From: Hydrogenophaga flava NBRC 102514
GTDB lineage: Bacteria > Pseudomonadota > Gammaproteobacteria > Burkholderiales > Burkholderiaceae_C
Assembly: GCF_001571145.1 (NCBI RefSeq)
Contig: NZ_BCTF01000024.1
Span: 26,801 to 90,800 of the forward strand
Length of the DNA stretch: 64,000 nt
Direction of reading: 5' to 3'
The notes below the pieces were generated by a model, which had not been told where the DNA came from, did not search any database, and saw only the letters and a program-made list of their open reading frames with translations. Positions within the stretch are counted from its first letter, which is position 1, and every line of letters starts with the position of its first letter. The translations under genes and the position numbers were made by a program. Shown here piece by piece: positions 57,035-64,000 of the stretch.

Positions 57035-58063
57035 GTGCAAATGAGCGGCCATCTCCTTTACATCGACATCACGCAGATTTGCGGTATCGGTTGCAGCTTC
57101 TGCATGTATGCAGATCGTCACCAGACTGGTGCCCAGCTCGAGCTATCCGAACATGCCTGTGAGAACATCACACGCCTAGTGAACCATCCGGAAGTTAAGC
57201 GAGTCTCCATCAGCGGCGAAGGCGAGCCTCTCAACAACATCAAGGCGTTCCATGCCATTCTGGGCCTGTCGCGAGGCAACGTGGCGTTCGAATTCATCAC
57301 CAGCGGATTTCTTCCTCATGATCAACTAACCAAGTTCTTCGACGAGACAGAGACCATGGTTATTGAGCACGGCGATACCTGCAACGTCCGCCTTAGCTCG
57401 GACTCGTATCACATCGAAAAGATGCGCCACCGTCCGCACGGGATGAGCATGCAGCGCTCCATCGCAGCTCCAGAAAGCCCTCTGACCTTCTCGTTTCGCT
57501 CCGTTGACACGGACCGGAATTTCACGCGCAGCTACCTGCTCGACGAGGTTGCAAACTGCCCGGGCAAGGCCGACATCATCGAAGTCAGCTCCCTGGAGGA
57601 CCGGCTCATCGTCGGCGACCGCGTGTTCAACATCGACTACAAGAACCATGTGCATCCGTCCGACGAAACTCCTGCTTCACGCTTGGACCTGTGGGAGTAC
57701 ATCCAAGCCATCGAATCACGCACTGGTAAGCGCTTTACGCTCGGTAGTCTCAATCCAGCACCACTGCTCAACGGCCTCGACCTCACCATCAAGCCCGACG
57801 GCAAAGTTGGCCTGTACGGCATCGACAACATCACCCTCGGCAACATTCACACGGACCATTTCAGCTGGGAGTCACTGGCGCGCCAGGTCGCCGACGACCC
57901 CTTGATGCACCGCCTCCACACGACCCCTTTTCTCGATGTTGTCGCACGTGTGGATGATCAAGGCGCCATGTACGCGCTCGCACTAAAGGCAAACAATCCG
58001 TACTGGCTCGTCAAGGAGCTGGTGAAACATCCCGCACTCTTGGAACAGCTGGCATCTTCATGA
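57035..58063 (+). CDS. Radical SAM enzyme (first gene of a four-gene operon)
   Basis: 342 aa. The [4Fe-4S]/SAM motif is Cys16-x3-Cys20-x2-Cys23 (QICGIGCSFC), followed by the SAM-binding SISGEGEPLNN (about 58-68). No SPASM-type cysteine cluster is seen at the C-terminus (KPDGKVGLYGIDNITLGNI is a Twitch-like segment). Substrate unknown. GTG 57035 has GGGAA 7 bases upstream; ATG 57041 is possible. It ends in an ATGA overlap with the PHP gene. Confidence 0.88.
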   Translation: MQMSGHLLYIDITQICGIGCSFCMYADRHQTGAQLELSEHACENITRLVNHPEVKRVSISGEGEPLNNIKAFHAILGLSRGNVAFEFITSGFLPHDQLTKFFDETETMVIEHGDTCNVRLSSDSYHIEKMRHRPHGMSMQRSIAAPESPLTFSFRSVDTDRNFTRSYLLDEVANCPGKADIIEVSSLEDRLIVGDRVFNIDYKNHVHPSDETPASRLDLWEYIQAIESRTGKRFTLGSLNPAPLLNGLDLTIKPDGKVGLYGIDNITLGNIHTDHFSWESLARQVADDPLMHRLHTTPFLDVVARVDDQGAMYALALKANNPYWLVKELVKHPALLEQLASS

Positions 58064-58905
58064 TCATCGACTCGCACACACACACTGCCTATTCGAAGCA
58101 TGCGACAGGCAGCGTTGACGACGTAGTTCGTGCCGCCATAGCTGTCGGCGTTAGCGTGCTGACGATCACGGACCACGCCCCCTTCGTTATCGACAGTGTT
58201 AATCGCCTGCTGGAGAGTGAACTGGATGCCTACCTGGACGACATCTGCCGAGCACGAAACAAGTACGCAGGCCATATCAAGATCCTGGCAGGTTTAGAGA
58301 TGGACTACATGCTCGGCGCCCGCAGGCATGCGGAAAGTCTGTTGTCGACCCTTGATCTAGATTTCGTCGTCGGCTCAGTTCATTACCTACCCATTGACGG
58401 ACAGCGGGTAAACGTTTGGGACCTGACGCGCCTGAACGAAGCTGCGGTCCTCGAACAATTTTTCCTGAGCTTAGAGGAGTCCGTATGCAGCGGTCTCTTC
58501 GATGCGATTGGCCATCCCGATTCCTTGCTACGCAGCGTTCCCGTTTCGCGCTGGCGTGAGCTTTTCATCCCGTTGGCGCCGTTGTTCCAACGTTATGACG
58601 TCTCGTACGAGTTGAACGCGTCCGGACCGCGCAAGAGCAGCTGGGATTCCTCAATGAAGTGCGAGTTCAATGGCCGATGGTCCTATCCGTGTAGGGAAAC
58701 GCTGCCAGAACTCCTTTCCAGTGGTGCAACTTTCACTGTCGGATCGGACGCCCACACCCCGGCAGACGTTGGCGCGGGATTGAACGACATGCTCGATGAA
58801 CTCGTCCCCATCGGCCTTAATTGCATCTGTTACTACGAAGGTCGGCAGCGCATTGAGGTTGCGGTCGGCAAACCCCGCCAACTGTCAGTCCAGGCCTCAG
58901 CATGA
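58060..58905 (+). CDS. PHP-domain hydrolase (phosphatase-like)
   Basis: 281 aa. All metal-binding motifs of the polymerase-and-histidinol-phosphatase fold are present: DSHTHTAYS (H6, H8), LTITDHAP, AGLEMDY, VGSVHY, DAIGHPD and VGSDAHTPADVG. It is closest in pattern to histidinol-phosphatase-like proteins but not tied to histidine genes here. In this operon it probably removes phosphate from a pathway intermediate. It starts inside the radical SAM stop (ATGA). Confidence 0.88.
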   Translation: MIIDSHTHTAYSKHATGSVDDVVRAAIAVGVSVLTITDHAPFVIDSVNRLLESELDAYLDDICRARNKYAGHIKILAGLEMDYMLGARRHAESLLSTLDLDFVVGSVHYLPIDGQRVNVWDLTRLNEAAVLEQFFLSLEESVCSGLFDAIGHPDSLLRSVPVSRWRELFIPLAPLFQRYDVSYELNASGPRKSSWDSSMKCEFNGRWSYPCRETLPELLSSGATFTVGSDAHTPADVGAGLNDMLDELVPIGLNCICYYEGRQRIEVAVGKPRQLSVQASA

Positions 58906-60080
58906 GATGCCGCATAGCCGCACAACCCAACATCGGCAGGGGCGAGCGACCTCGTTTCGATGGAAACTGGGCGCAGTATGACTCCCTAGCCGAAGACCAA
59001 TTACGGGATATCTTTCATTCCGTTAGACGACAAAATGAGTCGGGCGCTGTTGCGCATGGCCTGCGAGGATTCGCTGCTGCGCTGTATGTGCACGGCATCA
59101 TCGGCATGTCCGACTATGTCGCTGTTAACGATGGCCACGCAGCAAGACACCTTACATGGAACGCTGATGGCCGATTTGTGGACATGACGTCCGGCGCAGA
59201 TGCTACTGAGCTGGCCAAGAGCTACAGCCGCGCAAAACATGGAAGTATTGAGGACATCAGACGTTTGGCAGGCGTGATCGTCTCGATGCTGGAGCGCGAG
59301 CTGCTCGACCCCTCAAGCGATTGGCGGTGCTTGTTCCAGCATGCGCGGGCGCACGGTGAGAGCGTCGTCATGTTGACAACAGGATGGCGCAACGTGCCCT
59401 CCACCTCCAATGTTCTGTTCGGGATCGCGCTGGAGCACATCAACGTGCTCTTGGCTGAACTCGACCTACCCACCATCATCGATGTCAAGCTGCCCCGCAT
59501 CGCTCCACCATGTGAGAACTATCCCAGCCTGAGCACGCTTGAACGACAACGCGTATCTGCCACTCAGGATCACGTAATCCCAGGTCCGAACTTCTATCGG
59601 TGGTCGTCAGTACACGTAATCTTCGGGGACGACGTGCTGGTGACCGGCTCGACTGCAGATAAAGTGTTCGCCGAGTCGATGAAAAGCGGCGCGCGGTCAT
59701 GCCGATCCCTGTATCCGATCGCACTCGATCCCTCTGTCGCGCTGCACGAACCCACGATCGAAGAGCGGATCAATACGAGTGAGGTTTCCGGGGAGCTCAA
59801 CGAGGTCGTCGCAGACTTCCTGGCGCATCGCGACAATGTCCCTATCCTGCGAGCGCTGCGCCTAGTCTTCAGCGCCTCAAATTCGCACGCGCTGCCCAGC
59901 TTCCTGCGTCGTGTACCTGCTACCAATGTGCTTAACCTATACGTCTCGGCGCTGGGCAACGAATTTCAGCGCGAGGCTGCCTGTACAGAGTCGCTGGCAA
60001 TCGTGCGACAGCACCTGGCAGCCTGCGGACTTCTAAATGAGCGAGGAATACCCCGCCCGCCCTGGGGAGAATCCCAATGA
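58902..60080 (+). CDS. Phosphoribosyltransferase-like protein of unknown family
   Basis: 392 aa. The only motif I can name is HVIFGDDVLVTGSTADKV at about 238-255, with adjacent Asp residues 243-244 and TGxT: the PRPP-binding loop of phosphoribosyltransferases. N-terminal 200 residues (AHGLRGFAAALYVHGIIGMSDYVAVND; VVMLTTGWRNVPSTSNVLFGIALEHINVLL; DVKLPRIAPPCENYPSLS) are not known to me. It overlaps both neighbours by 4 bases. It could attach a ribose phosphate to a base-like compound made by the radical SAM enzyme; this is inference. Confidence 0.65.
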   Translation: MRCRIAAQPNIGRGERPRFDGNWAQYDSLAEDQLRDIFHSVRRQNESGAVAHGLRGFAAALYVHGIIGMSDYVAVNDGHAARHLTWNADGRFVDMTSGADATELAKSYSRAKHGSIEDIRRLAGVIVSMLERELLDPSSDWRCLFQHARAHGESVVMLTTGWRNVPSTSNVLFGIALEHINVLLAELDLPTIIDVKLPRIAPPCENYPSLSTLERQRVSATQDHVIPGPNFYRWSSVHVIFGDDVLVTGSTADKVFAESMKSGARSCRSLYPIALDPSVALHEPTIEERINTSEVSGELNEVVADFLAHRDNVPILRALRLVFSASNSHALPSFLRRVPATNVLNLYVSALGNEFQREAACTESLAIVRQHLAACGLLNERGIPRPPWGESQ

Positions 60081-60934
60081 CTGAGCGCACGCAATTCGTC
60101 AGCTATTGGGAAACAGTGCCGGGGCACACAATGCCACCCTATGTAGCAATGGCACTGGGTTGGACGCGGCACGTGCTGGGGGACGCGTTCCGTCTGCTGA
60201 CGCCGATCAACCTCGCCGAGGCAATCAACACCGCGCACCTGAACAAGGACTGGCGGTTTCACGCCCTAGAGTTCGACGCTTCAGCTGCCGCCATCTCGGT
60301 GGTCGCAAAGAGCGACTACATCCGCCTGGCATATGTGCTGGAACATGGTGGTGTCTGGCTGGACGCGGACACCGTACTTTTTGGTCACTTAAGCCCGTCC
60401 GTGTTCCCTTTGGCGCTTGACGAGCGTCTCCACTGGTATAGCGAAGCCCTCTTCGGTGCGCGTTCAGGCAACGATCTTCTCCGTCAGGCCACGCGAAACT
60501 GCCTGGATCGCGGGTACCAAGATTGGGGCGATCCTGGTGCGATCCGGGCAACGATTGCCCGAAACGAGCGAGCTGTCCTGCACATCCCGCAGGACCACTT
60601 TGATCCCGGGTTCAGGCCCATGTACAACTTCAAAACCTGCGACATCATGTTCGATCGAACGCTCCCAGCGGATCGATTTCTTTCCAATGCCGGCCTGAAG
60701 GTGCTGAAGTTATACAACACCTATTTTTCGCGCTCCCCAATGGGCAACATGGGCCTCGAAGAGTTCCTTAGTTCGGATTTTCTCCTGGCTAGGATATTCC
60801 TACGTCTGATGCCCGATCGCACATTCTGGAGGGCTTGTGGAAACGAGATGCTAGAACTCGCCCGTCAGCAACGGCCGACGCACGTGCGGTGTCCCGCTCT
60901 CGACATCGGTGGAACGATCGGTCTGGGTAGCTGA
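60077..60934 (+). CDS. Glycosyltransferase, DXD sugar-transferase (GT32/capsular type)
   Basis: 285 aa. The key segment KSDYIRLAYVLEHGGVWLDADTVLF carries the DXD motif (Asp96, Asp98) with the preceding SDYIRLxxL helix of the GT32/OCH1-like family. No signal peptide or membrane segment is clear. It is the last gene of the operon, starting in an ATGA overlap. The donor and acceptor are unknown; a sugar added to a small-molecule product is plausible, as is a surface polysaccharide. Confidence 0.85.
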   Translation: MTERTQFVSYWETVPGHTMPPYVAMALGWTRHVLGDAFRLLTPINLAEAINTAHLNKDWRFHALEFDASAAAISVVAKSDYIRLAYVLEHGGVWLDADTVLFGHLSPSVFPLALDERLHWYSEALFGARSGNDLLRQATRNCLDRGYQDWGDPGAIRATIARNERAVLHIPQDHFDPGFRPMYNFKTCDIMFDRTLPADRFLSNAGLKVLKLYNTYFSRSPMGNMGLEEFLSSDFLLARIFLRLMPDRTFWRACGNEMLELARQQRPTHVRCPALDIGGTIGLGS

Positions 60935-61221
60935 GCGGTAGCTTGATACCTTGCTCGGTGGATTAAAGGATAAGGCACTCGTGAAAAGTTCAGTCATCAG
61001 AATTAAATGGCCGGACTCAGCCTCAAGCGACCTTCGATTTTTCAAGTTCGGCTGTGCAGCGACAGCCGTCGGTGGACGTGGCCTGGGAGGCTCAAAGTGG
61101 TTGCCACAAAGCGGCAGTACGGTTTGGCGAAGTGCGGTTGGCCAAGTGGCAGCTGTGCGAGGTACACCGGTCATAGGACCTCCACGACATGGCTTGCGCG
61201 GCTCGACAGACAGCCTCTGTA
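60935..61221. other. Spacer between glycosyltransferase operon and integron
   Basis: 287 bases without a supported gene. From about 61015 it contains AAGCGACCTTCG ... AAGTTCGGCT and GCAGCGACAGCCG, diverged copies of segments at about 53550 and 50727. This looks like old insertion debris. Confidence 0.5.
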
Positions 61222-61500
61222 TCACTCGGACTGGCGGTTTCGACCCGTTGCAGTCCTATGTTCGCGAACCTCGAAGCGGACCTTCAATGCCCATGTGCAG
61301 TGGCATCCAGCGGGCTCGCCTGACCTGCCCCCTGCCGCCACCTTCAGCACATGGATGTAGAGCGTCGTTGTCGACACGTAGGAATGCCCCAAAAGCTCGT
61401 GCACGGCTCGGATCTCGGTACCCAACTGCTCGATGCTGAGGCTATATTGCATGTACTGGATTCACTCGCGCAACTGGTCCAAAAGACGGTTCGACTGCTA
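61222..61500 (-). pseudogene. intI: Integron integrase pseudogene, centre deleted
   Basis: On the minus strand one frame reads RLLDQLRE, a TGA stop, IQYMQYSLSIEQ (61488-61426), which matches the IntI N-terminus (LDQLRERIRYLHYSLRTEQ). It runs directly into LGTEIRAVHELLGHSYVSTTTLYIHVLKVAAGG (61425-61315), which matches the C-terminal IntI end ([24 protein letters not shown]). About 240 central residues, including most catalytic residues, are gone; the R-H-Y tail keeps HELLGH and Tyr in TLYIHV. In-frame stops at 61498 and 61477-61479 add to the decay. It points away from the cassettes, the usual integron layout. Confidence 0.85.
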
Positions 61501-61587
61501 CTCTGGCGCGCGGGGTTTGACGGAAAATTTATAACTGGACGTATTTCCAATACATTTGGTTAAACAGCCAAGCTGCAAGCCACATAT

Positions 61588-61663
61588 GGGAGGAATACAT
61601 GACCAACTTATGGAGCAGCGCCCAACTTATAGAGCAGGATTTGCTCTGGACATTACGTTAGGC
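61588..61663 (+). other. attI-like integron recombination site
   Basis: The core site GTTAGGC (61657-61663) lies between the integrase relic and the first cassette. Paired 15-base direct repeats precede it: CAACTTATGGAGCAG (61604-61618) and CAACTTATAGAGCAG (61623-61637), one mismatch, spaced like the IntI binding repeats of known attI sites. A possible cassette promoter lies upstream (TTGACG at 61517, with a weak -10 near 61541). Confidence 0.72.
61599..61661 (+). CDS. 20-codon leader ORF inside attI
   Basis: MTNLWSSAQLIEQDLLWTLR, ATG 61599, preceded by a strong GGGAGG (61588-61593, 5 bases before the ATG). Its TAG stop lies inside the GTTAGGC core, 16 bases before the first cassette ATG. 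The ORF-11 of class 1 attI sites, which raises translation of the first cassette gene, is built the same way. I infer the same role here. Confidence 0.55.
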   Translation: MTNLWSSAQLIEQDLLWTLR

Positions 61664-61677
61664 CCGCGAGTGAAGCT

Positions 61678-62142
61678 ATGAGCAGCAATATCGAGCGAGA
61701 GAAGTGGTCCGAAGCGAGCAAGCGCTCATACGCCTATCACTACGGGCGTGCCGCGTATGAAGACATCACCTACACCTGCCGCAAATGCTCAATTCAAGCT
61801 GTTTTCACCGGCGAGGAGCAGAAGAATTCTTACGAGGTAAAGAAGAACTACATCTGGCAACGCCGCACACTTTGCAGCCTCTGCAACGCCGACCTTCACA
61901 AACTCAAGGCCAAGAACGTGGCGCTTCAGGAGCGCTGGACGAAAGAGAAGGCAGCGCTTCAGAAAGATGCAGTCTTCCTGACCGAGTGGCTCGCAGTCCT
62001 CAACGAGTTTCCGTCCTACGGCGCTCGCGTTGGTGGCGCCATGGCAAAGAAGTTGGGCGAACTAAAGGCGCGCGTGCCAAACCCTTCCATTGAGAGGACA
62101 TGCCCCGGCAAGCCGGGTCATGCCTCTCATGTCAAACGTTAG
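61678..62142 (+). CDS. Cassette gene 1: zinc-ribbon protein
   Basis: 154 aa. Zinc ribbon with TCRKCSIQAVFTGEEQKNSYE and LCSLCNADL, the zf-trcl probable zinc-ribbon pattern, then a helical part. The last 20 residues (PNPSIERTCPGKPGHASHVK) are encoded by the attC site, and the TAG stop lies in its GTTAGGC core. Such attC-encoded tails are common in cassette proteins. No promoter or strong ribosome site of its own. Confidence 0.75.
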   Translation: MSSNIEREKWSEASKRSYAYHYGRAAYEDITYTCRKCSIQAVFTGEEQKNSYEVKKNYIWQRRTLCSLCNADLHKLKAKNVALQERWTKEKAALQKDAVFLTEWLAVLNEFPSYGARVGGAMAKKLGELKARVPNPSIERTCPGKPGHASHVKR

Positions 62143-62144
62143 GC
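62076..62144 (+). repeat. attC site 1 (cassette 1)
   Basis: Left GCCAAAC (62076) and right GTTAGGC (62138-62144). Inside, GAGAGG/CCTCTC, CATG/CATG and CCCGGC/GCCGGG pair around an AA loop: the imperfect hairpin of a 69-base attC. Confidence 0.85.
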
Positions 62145-62146
62145 TG

Positions 62147-62611
62147 ATGAACAAGAGCGCCGAGATACTGGCTGAGGTGGAGGTCGCGTTCCGTTATGCA
62201 CCCAAGCCTGAGCACTTCATGGATCACACCCATTGTGAGGAGTGTTCCGAGCATGATGAGCTACTGAGAACGAGAAACAGGAGCACGCTTCAAATTGAAG
62301 ATGTCGGAAATATTTGCTGGCAACCTATTAGCTTTTGTTCGCCGCAAGGTATGGCGTACTACATGCCTACTTTGGCGAGACTAGCTCTCGCCGATCCAAC
62401 ATCCAACTATGGCTGGTACGGCGACACACTACACATACACTTGTCCTGCAATGGCAACGAAAATGCATTCTTTAGGTACTGTAATCACGACCAACGCAAG
62501 GCGATAGCATCATTGCTGAGATATCTCAATATCGCATACTGCGAGTATGAAATGCGACTCACAGAGCCCGAAGAGTTTGAGCAATGCGCCACCGTTTGGG
62601 ACTCCATTTAG
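62147..62611 (+). CDS. Cassette gene 2: hypothetical protein (DUF6714-like)
   Basis: 154 aa starting 3 bases after the attC core. Residues 25-50 have HTHCEECSEHDELLRTRNRSTL and later NICWQPISFCSPQGMAYYMPTLARLAL, a pattern I associate with DUF6714; function unknown. In this region start ATG 62147 is the first after the core; a longer frame upstream reads through attC. Confidence 0.7.
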   Translation: MNKSAEILAEVEVAFRYAPKPEHFMDHTHCEECSEHDELLRTRNRSTLQIEDVGNICWQPISFCSPQGMAYYMPTLARLALADPTSNYGWYGDTLHIHLSCNGNENAFFRYCNHDQRKAIASLLRYLNIAYCEYEMRLTEPEEFEQCATVWDSI

Positions 62612-62654
62612 TTACCGAGGCCATCAAAATGTCTACATTTTATGCTCTGCCCAA

Positions 62655-62736
62655 ACCTAACAAATCGATCCCGTGGACAGCCCGCAAGCGGGCTGCCGAT
62701 CCCTGCGATCGGCGCCCCTGATCTCAAACGGTATAC
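62655..62736 (+). repeat. attC-like site 2 (diverged)
   Basis: ACCTAAC (62655-62661) is a good left core; the right core is poor (GGTATAC). The stem has CAGCCCGC/GCGGGCTG around AA and outer CGATC/GATCG. Probably a decayed or distinct attC. Confidence 0.6.
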
Positions 62737-62739
62737 AGC

Positions 62740-63117
62740 ATGACTGAAAGAGTCGATCTCATCCGCCAGCTCGTTCCGCTCTGGCACGCCGAGATGGTGT
62801 GGGCGAAGGAATTGATCGTGCGAGCCTTTCAACTTGAGAATGCCGACGACATTCTGCAAATTCGAGGTCGGAAGCCTATTCCAGGGACCAATTGGAGTGT
62901 CTGCACCCATGGTATTGGCGTGGATATCTATAAGACGCCGGCCGTGGGCGGAATTGACTTCGATTTTGATAAACCCGATCCAGATGTTTGGCGGTTGCAG
63001 ATATTCTTTGAGAAGCAGCTGAACGACGGGGTGCTGGACTATTCCGTGTATCGAGAGCTGGCAGAGAACGAGGAGCTGCTGATCTCTTCGATCAAAGAAG
63101 CGCTCGATGCTGCATAA
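62740..63117 (+). CDS. Cassette gene 3: hypothetical protein
   Basis: 125 aa. Central GIGVDIYKTPAVGGIDFDFDKPDPDVWRLQIFFEK suggests a small alpha/beta fold like that of some immunity-type proteins; family not certain. The stop TAA lies in the left core of attC 3. Confidence 0.7.
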   Translation: MTERVDLIRQLVPLWHAEMVWAKELIVRAFQLENADDILQIRGRKPIPGTNWSVCTHGIGVDIYKTPAVGGIDFDFDKPDPDVWRLQIFFEKQLNDGVLDYSVYRELAENEELLISSIKEALDAA

Positions 63118-63180
63118 CCTTTCATTGCAGCCGACCCTGGCCGGCTGCGCAGACCGGTCGGCTGAATTCCAACGTTGAAT
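63112..63180 (+). repeat. attC site 3 (cassette 3)
   Basis: Left core GCATAAC, right core GTTGAAT (63174-63180). CAGCCGACC and GGTCGGCTG pair exactly (9 bp) inside it. Length 69 bases, as attC 1. Confidence 0.8.
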
Positions 63181-63183
63181 GCT

Positions 63184-63510
63184 ATGTGCGATGCTAACGA
63201 TGTGTATGCGGTTGCACTTTTAAAATCTTGGTTTCAAAAACAAGAGAGCGTTTTCGACAACCACAAAATGAAGTCTGAATTCAAGGATTCTGGCAATGGC
63301 TCCGCGTGTGTTCGATTGGGGTCGGCGCGATATCTGGCGGAAATCTGTGTGTGGGATCATGCCTCCTGTATGGATGTGGAAATAATGGAAGTGCACACTG
63401 AGAAAAGCACTTTTCCGCACGTTGGCGAATGCAAGACAAGGTTCGAGTTCGAAGGCGAACTTTCCAAGTTTCTTGACTGGTTAAAAAGTGACGACCGTAT
63501 TAGCATTTAG
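63184..63510 (+). CDS. Cassette gene 4: hypothetical protein
   Basis: 108 aa from ATG 63184, just after the attC core. MCDANDVYAVALLKSWFQKQESVFDNHKMKSEF ... CVRLGSARYLAEICVWDHASCMDVEIMEVHTEKS. A single alpha/beta fold, no known family, with an immunity-protein-like look. AT-richer than the core genome. Confidence 0.65.
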   Translation: MCDANDVYAVALLKSWFQKQESVFDNHKMKSEFKDSGNGSACVRLGSARYLAEICVWDHASCMDVEIMEVHTEKSTFPHVGECKTRFEFEGELSKFLDWLKSDDRISI

Positions 63511-63591
63511 CAGGTTGTTCGTCTCGGACATGCAGCAGCAGAAGGCCGCTGCGCGGCGCGTGCTGTCTGCCGGACAACGCCGACGTTGATG
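63505..63591 (+). repeat. attC-like site 4
   Basis: The right core GTTGATG lies at 63585-63591. The body holds the pairs GTTGT/ACAAC and GCAGCAG/CTGTCTGC-like imperfect stems. The left core is not clear, so the left edge is approximate. Confidence 0.55.
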
Positions 63592-63948
63592 GCTGCAAGC
63601 TTCACGTTCGTTCCTTCAGATTCCTGGGCGAAGGGTGACTACCGTCCCGGCGCGCATATCGACAAGGGCGTCTGCACAATCGAGGGCCTAGCCGCAGTAG
63701 TCGGCGCAAGGTTGGAGTCCTATATCGAGGACGGTCTCGGCCTTGCGAAGTGTTTCGGCGCGCGATCCGATAGCGGGTGTCAAGTCGGGTTCGAAGAGTT
63801 CGAGCAAAGTCCTGGGGGTGGCGTGGAGCTGTTGGTTCTCTTTGAAAACGGAGTCTGCAAGCGCAGTGACATCCTCGATGCACTAGGTTTTTTTGGGATT
63901 TCCGAGCACTCAGTCAGGTGGTTCGCTCCGGGAGCAATCGATTGTTAA
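63589..63948 (+). CDS. Cassette gene 5: hypothetical protein
   Basis: 119 aa, ATG 63589 overlapping the attC core. AASFTFVPSDSWAKGDYRPGAHIDKGVCTIEGLAAVVGARLESYIEDGLGLAKCFGARSD. No recognised family. It is followed by the beginning of another attC (63946 on) at the window edge. Confidence 0.6.
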   Translation: MAASFTFVPSDSWAKGDYRPGAHIDKGVCTIEGLAAVVGARLESYIEDGLGLAKCFGARSDSGCQVGFEEFEQSPGGGVELLVLFENGVCKRSDILDALGFFGISEHSVRWFAPGAIDC

Positions 63949-64000
63949 CACCCACACCAGCAGGAGGCGGCTTCGCAGCTCAAGTTGGTGGTCCGGTCTG
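63946..64000 (+). repeat. attC-like site 5 (partial)
   Basis: The left part TAACACCC and the inner GGCGGCTTCG are seen, but the right core is outside the window. It implies that the array continues. Confidence 0.35.

Noticed and set aside
61344..61550. 68-aa minus-strand frame overlapping the integrase relic
   Set aside because: Different frame from the IntI match, Ser/Cys-rich and without a ribosome site.
50136..64000. Direct repeat of the tRNA-Asn 3' end as the far island edge
   Set aside because: I found no second copy by reading; the far edge may be outside the window.
61600..64000. CRISPR array
   Set aside because: The repeated elements are imperfect hairpins of 69-87 bases around genes, not short identical repeats with spacers.

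Overview
The window looks like a chromosomal segment from a betaproteobacterium of the order Burkholderiales, most likely family Comamonadaceae (Hydrogenophaga/Acidovorax-like). The evidence is high GC with strong third-position G/C bias and familiar gene orders: xseA, exbBD, lpxK, ycaR, kdsB, adk; divergent pepA and lptFG; cysI, DUF934, cysH, cysD, cysN. No genus can be fixed from the sequence alone.

Bases 1-50135 are ordinary core genome. In order it holds: a DNA-repair and envelope block (xseA, exbB/exbD, lpxK, kdsB, adk); asparaginase divergent from lexA, with two SOS boxes between them; a FimV-like protein; a fatty-acid/acyl-CoA oxidation block (3-hydroxyacyl-CoA dehydrogenase, enoyl-CoA hydratase, Crp/Fnr regulator, APH-like protein, acyl-CoA dehydrogenase); tRNA-Pro and tRNA-Arg; an oxidoreductase-SelD fusion; a YnjBCD-type ABC transporter; a branched-chain amino-acid-type binding protein; holC-pepA divergent from lptF-lptG; a CbiX-like protein, CysB regulator and aminotransferase; a Rieske protein; hrpA divergent from argA; ppk2, dsbB, fpr, yggX; and an assimilatory sulfate-reduction operon (TauE/SafE, cysI, DUF934, cysH, cysD, cysN) followed by fdxA and a thioredoxin-reductase-like ferredoxin reductase.

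At 50060-50135 a tRNA-Asn gene marks an abrupt change. To its right (50136-64000) the sequence is an accessory region: lower and uneven GC, spacers of several hundred bases, and rare families. It holds an AlpA-like regulator, a SIR2-domain protein (probable anti-phage effector) and an unrecognised 174-aa protein. A leftward four-gene set follows: HTH regulator, YaaW-like protein with a zinc ribbon, a 47-aa membrane peptide, and a coiled-coil protein ending in a NYN/PIN-like nuclease. A large divergent promoter region with a perfect 21-bp inverted repeat separates it from a rightward four-gene operon with three successive 4-bp ATGA overlaps: radical SAM enzyme, PHP hydrolase, phosphoribosyltransferase-like protein, DXD glycosyltransferase. 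That operon looks like a small, undescribed biosynthetic or modification pathway and is my best candidate for a new system.

The right end (about 61222-64000) is a sedentary chromosomal integron. An integrase gene reduced to its N-terminal and C-terminal ends, with everything between deleted, faces left. An attI-like site with paired 15-bp direct repeats, a strong ribosome site and a 20-codon leader ORF follows, then five promoterless rightward cassette genes separated by attC-like hairpins. The array runs off the window.
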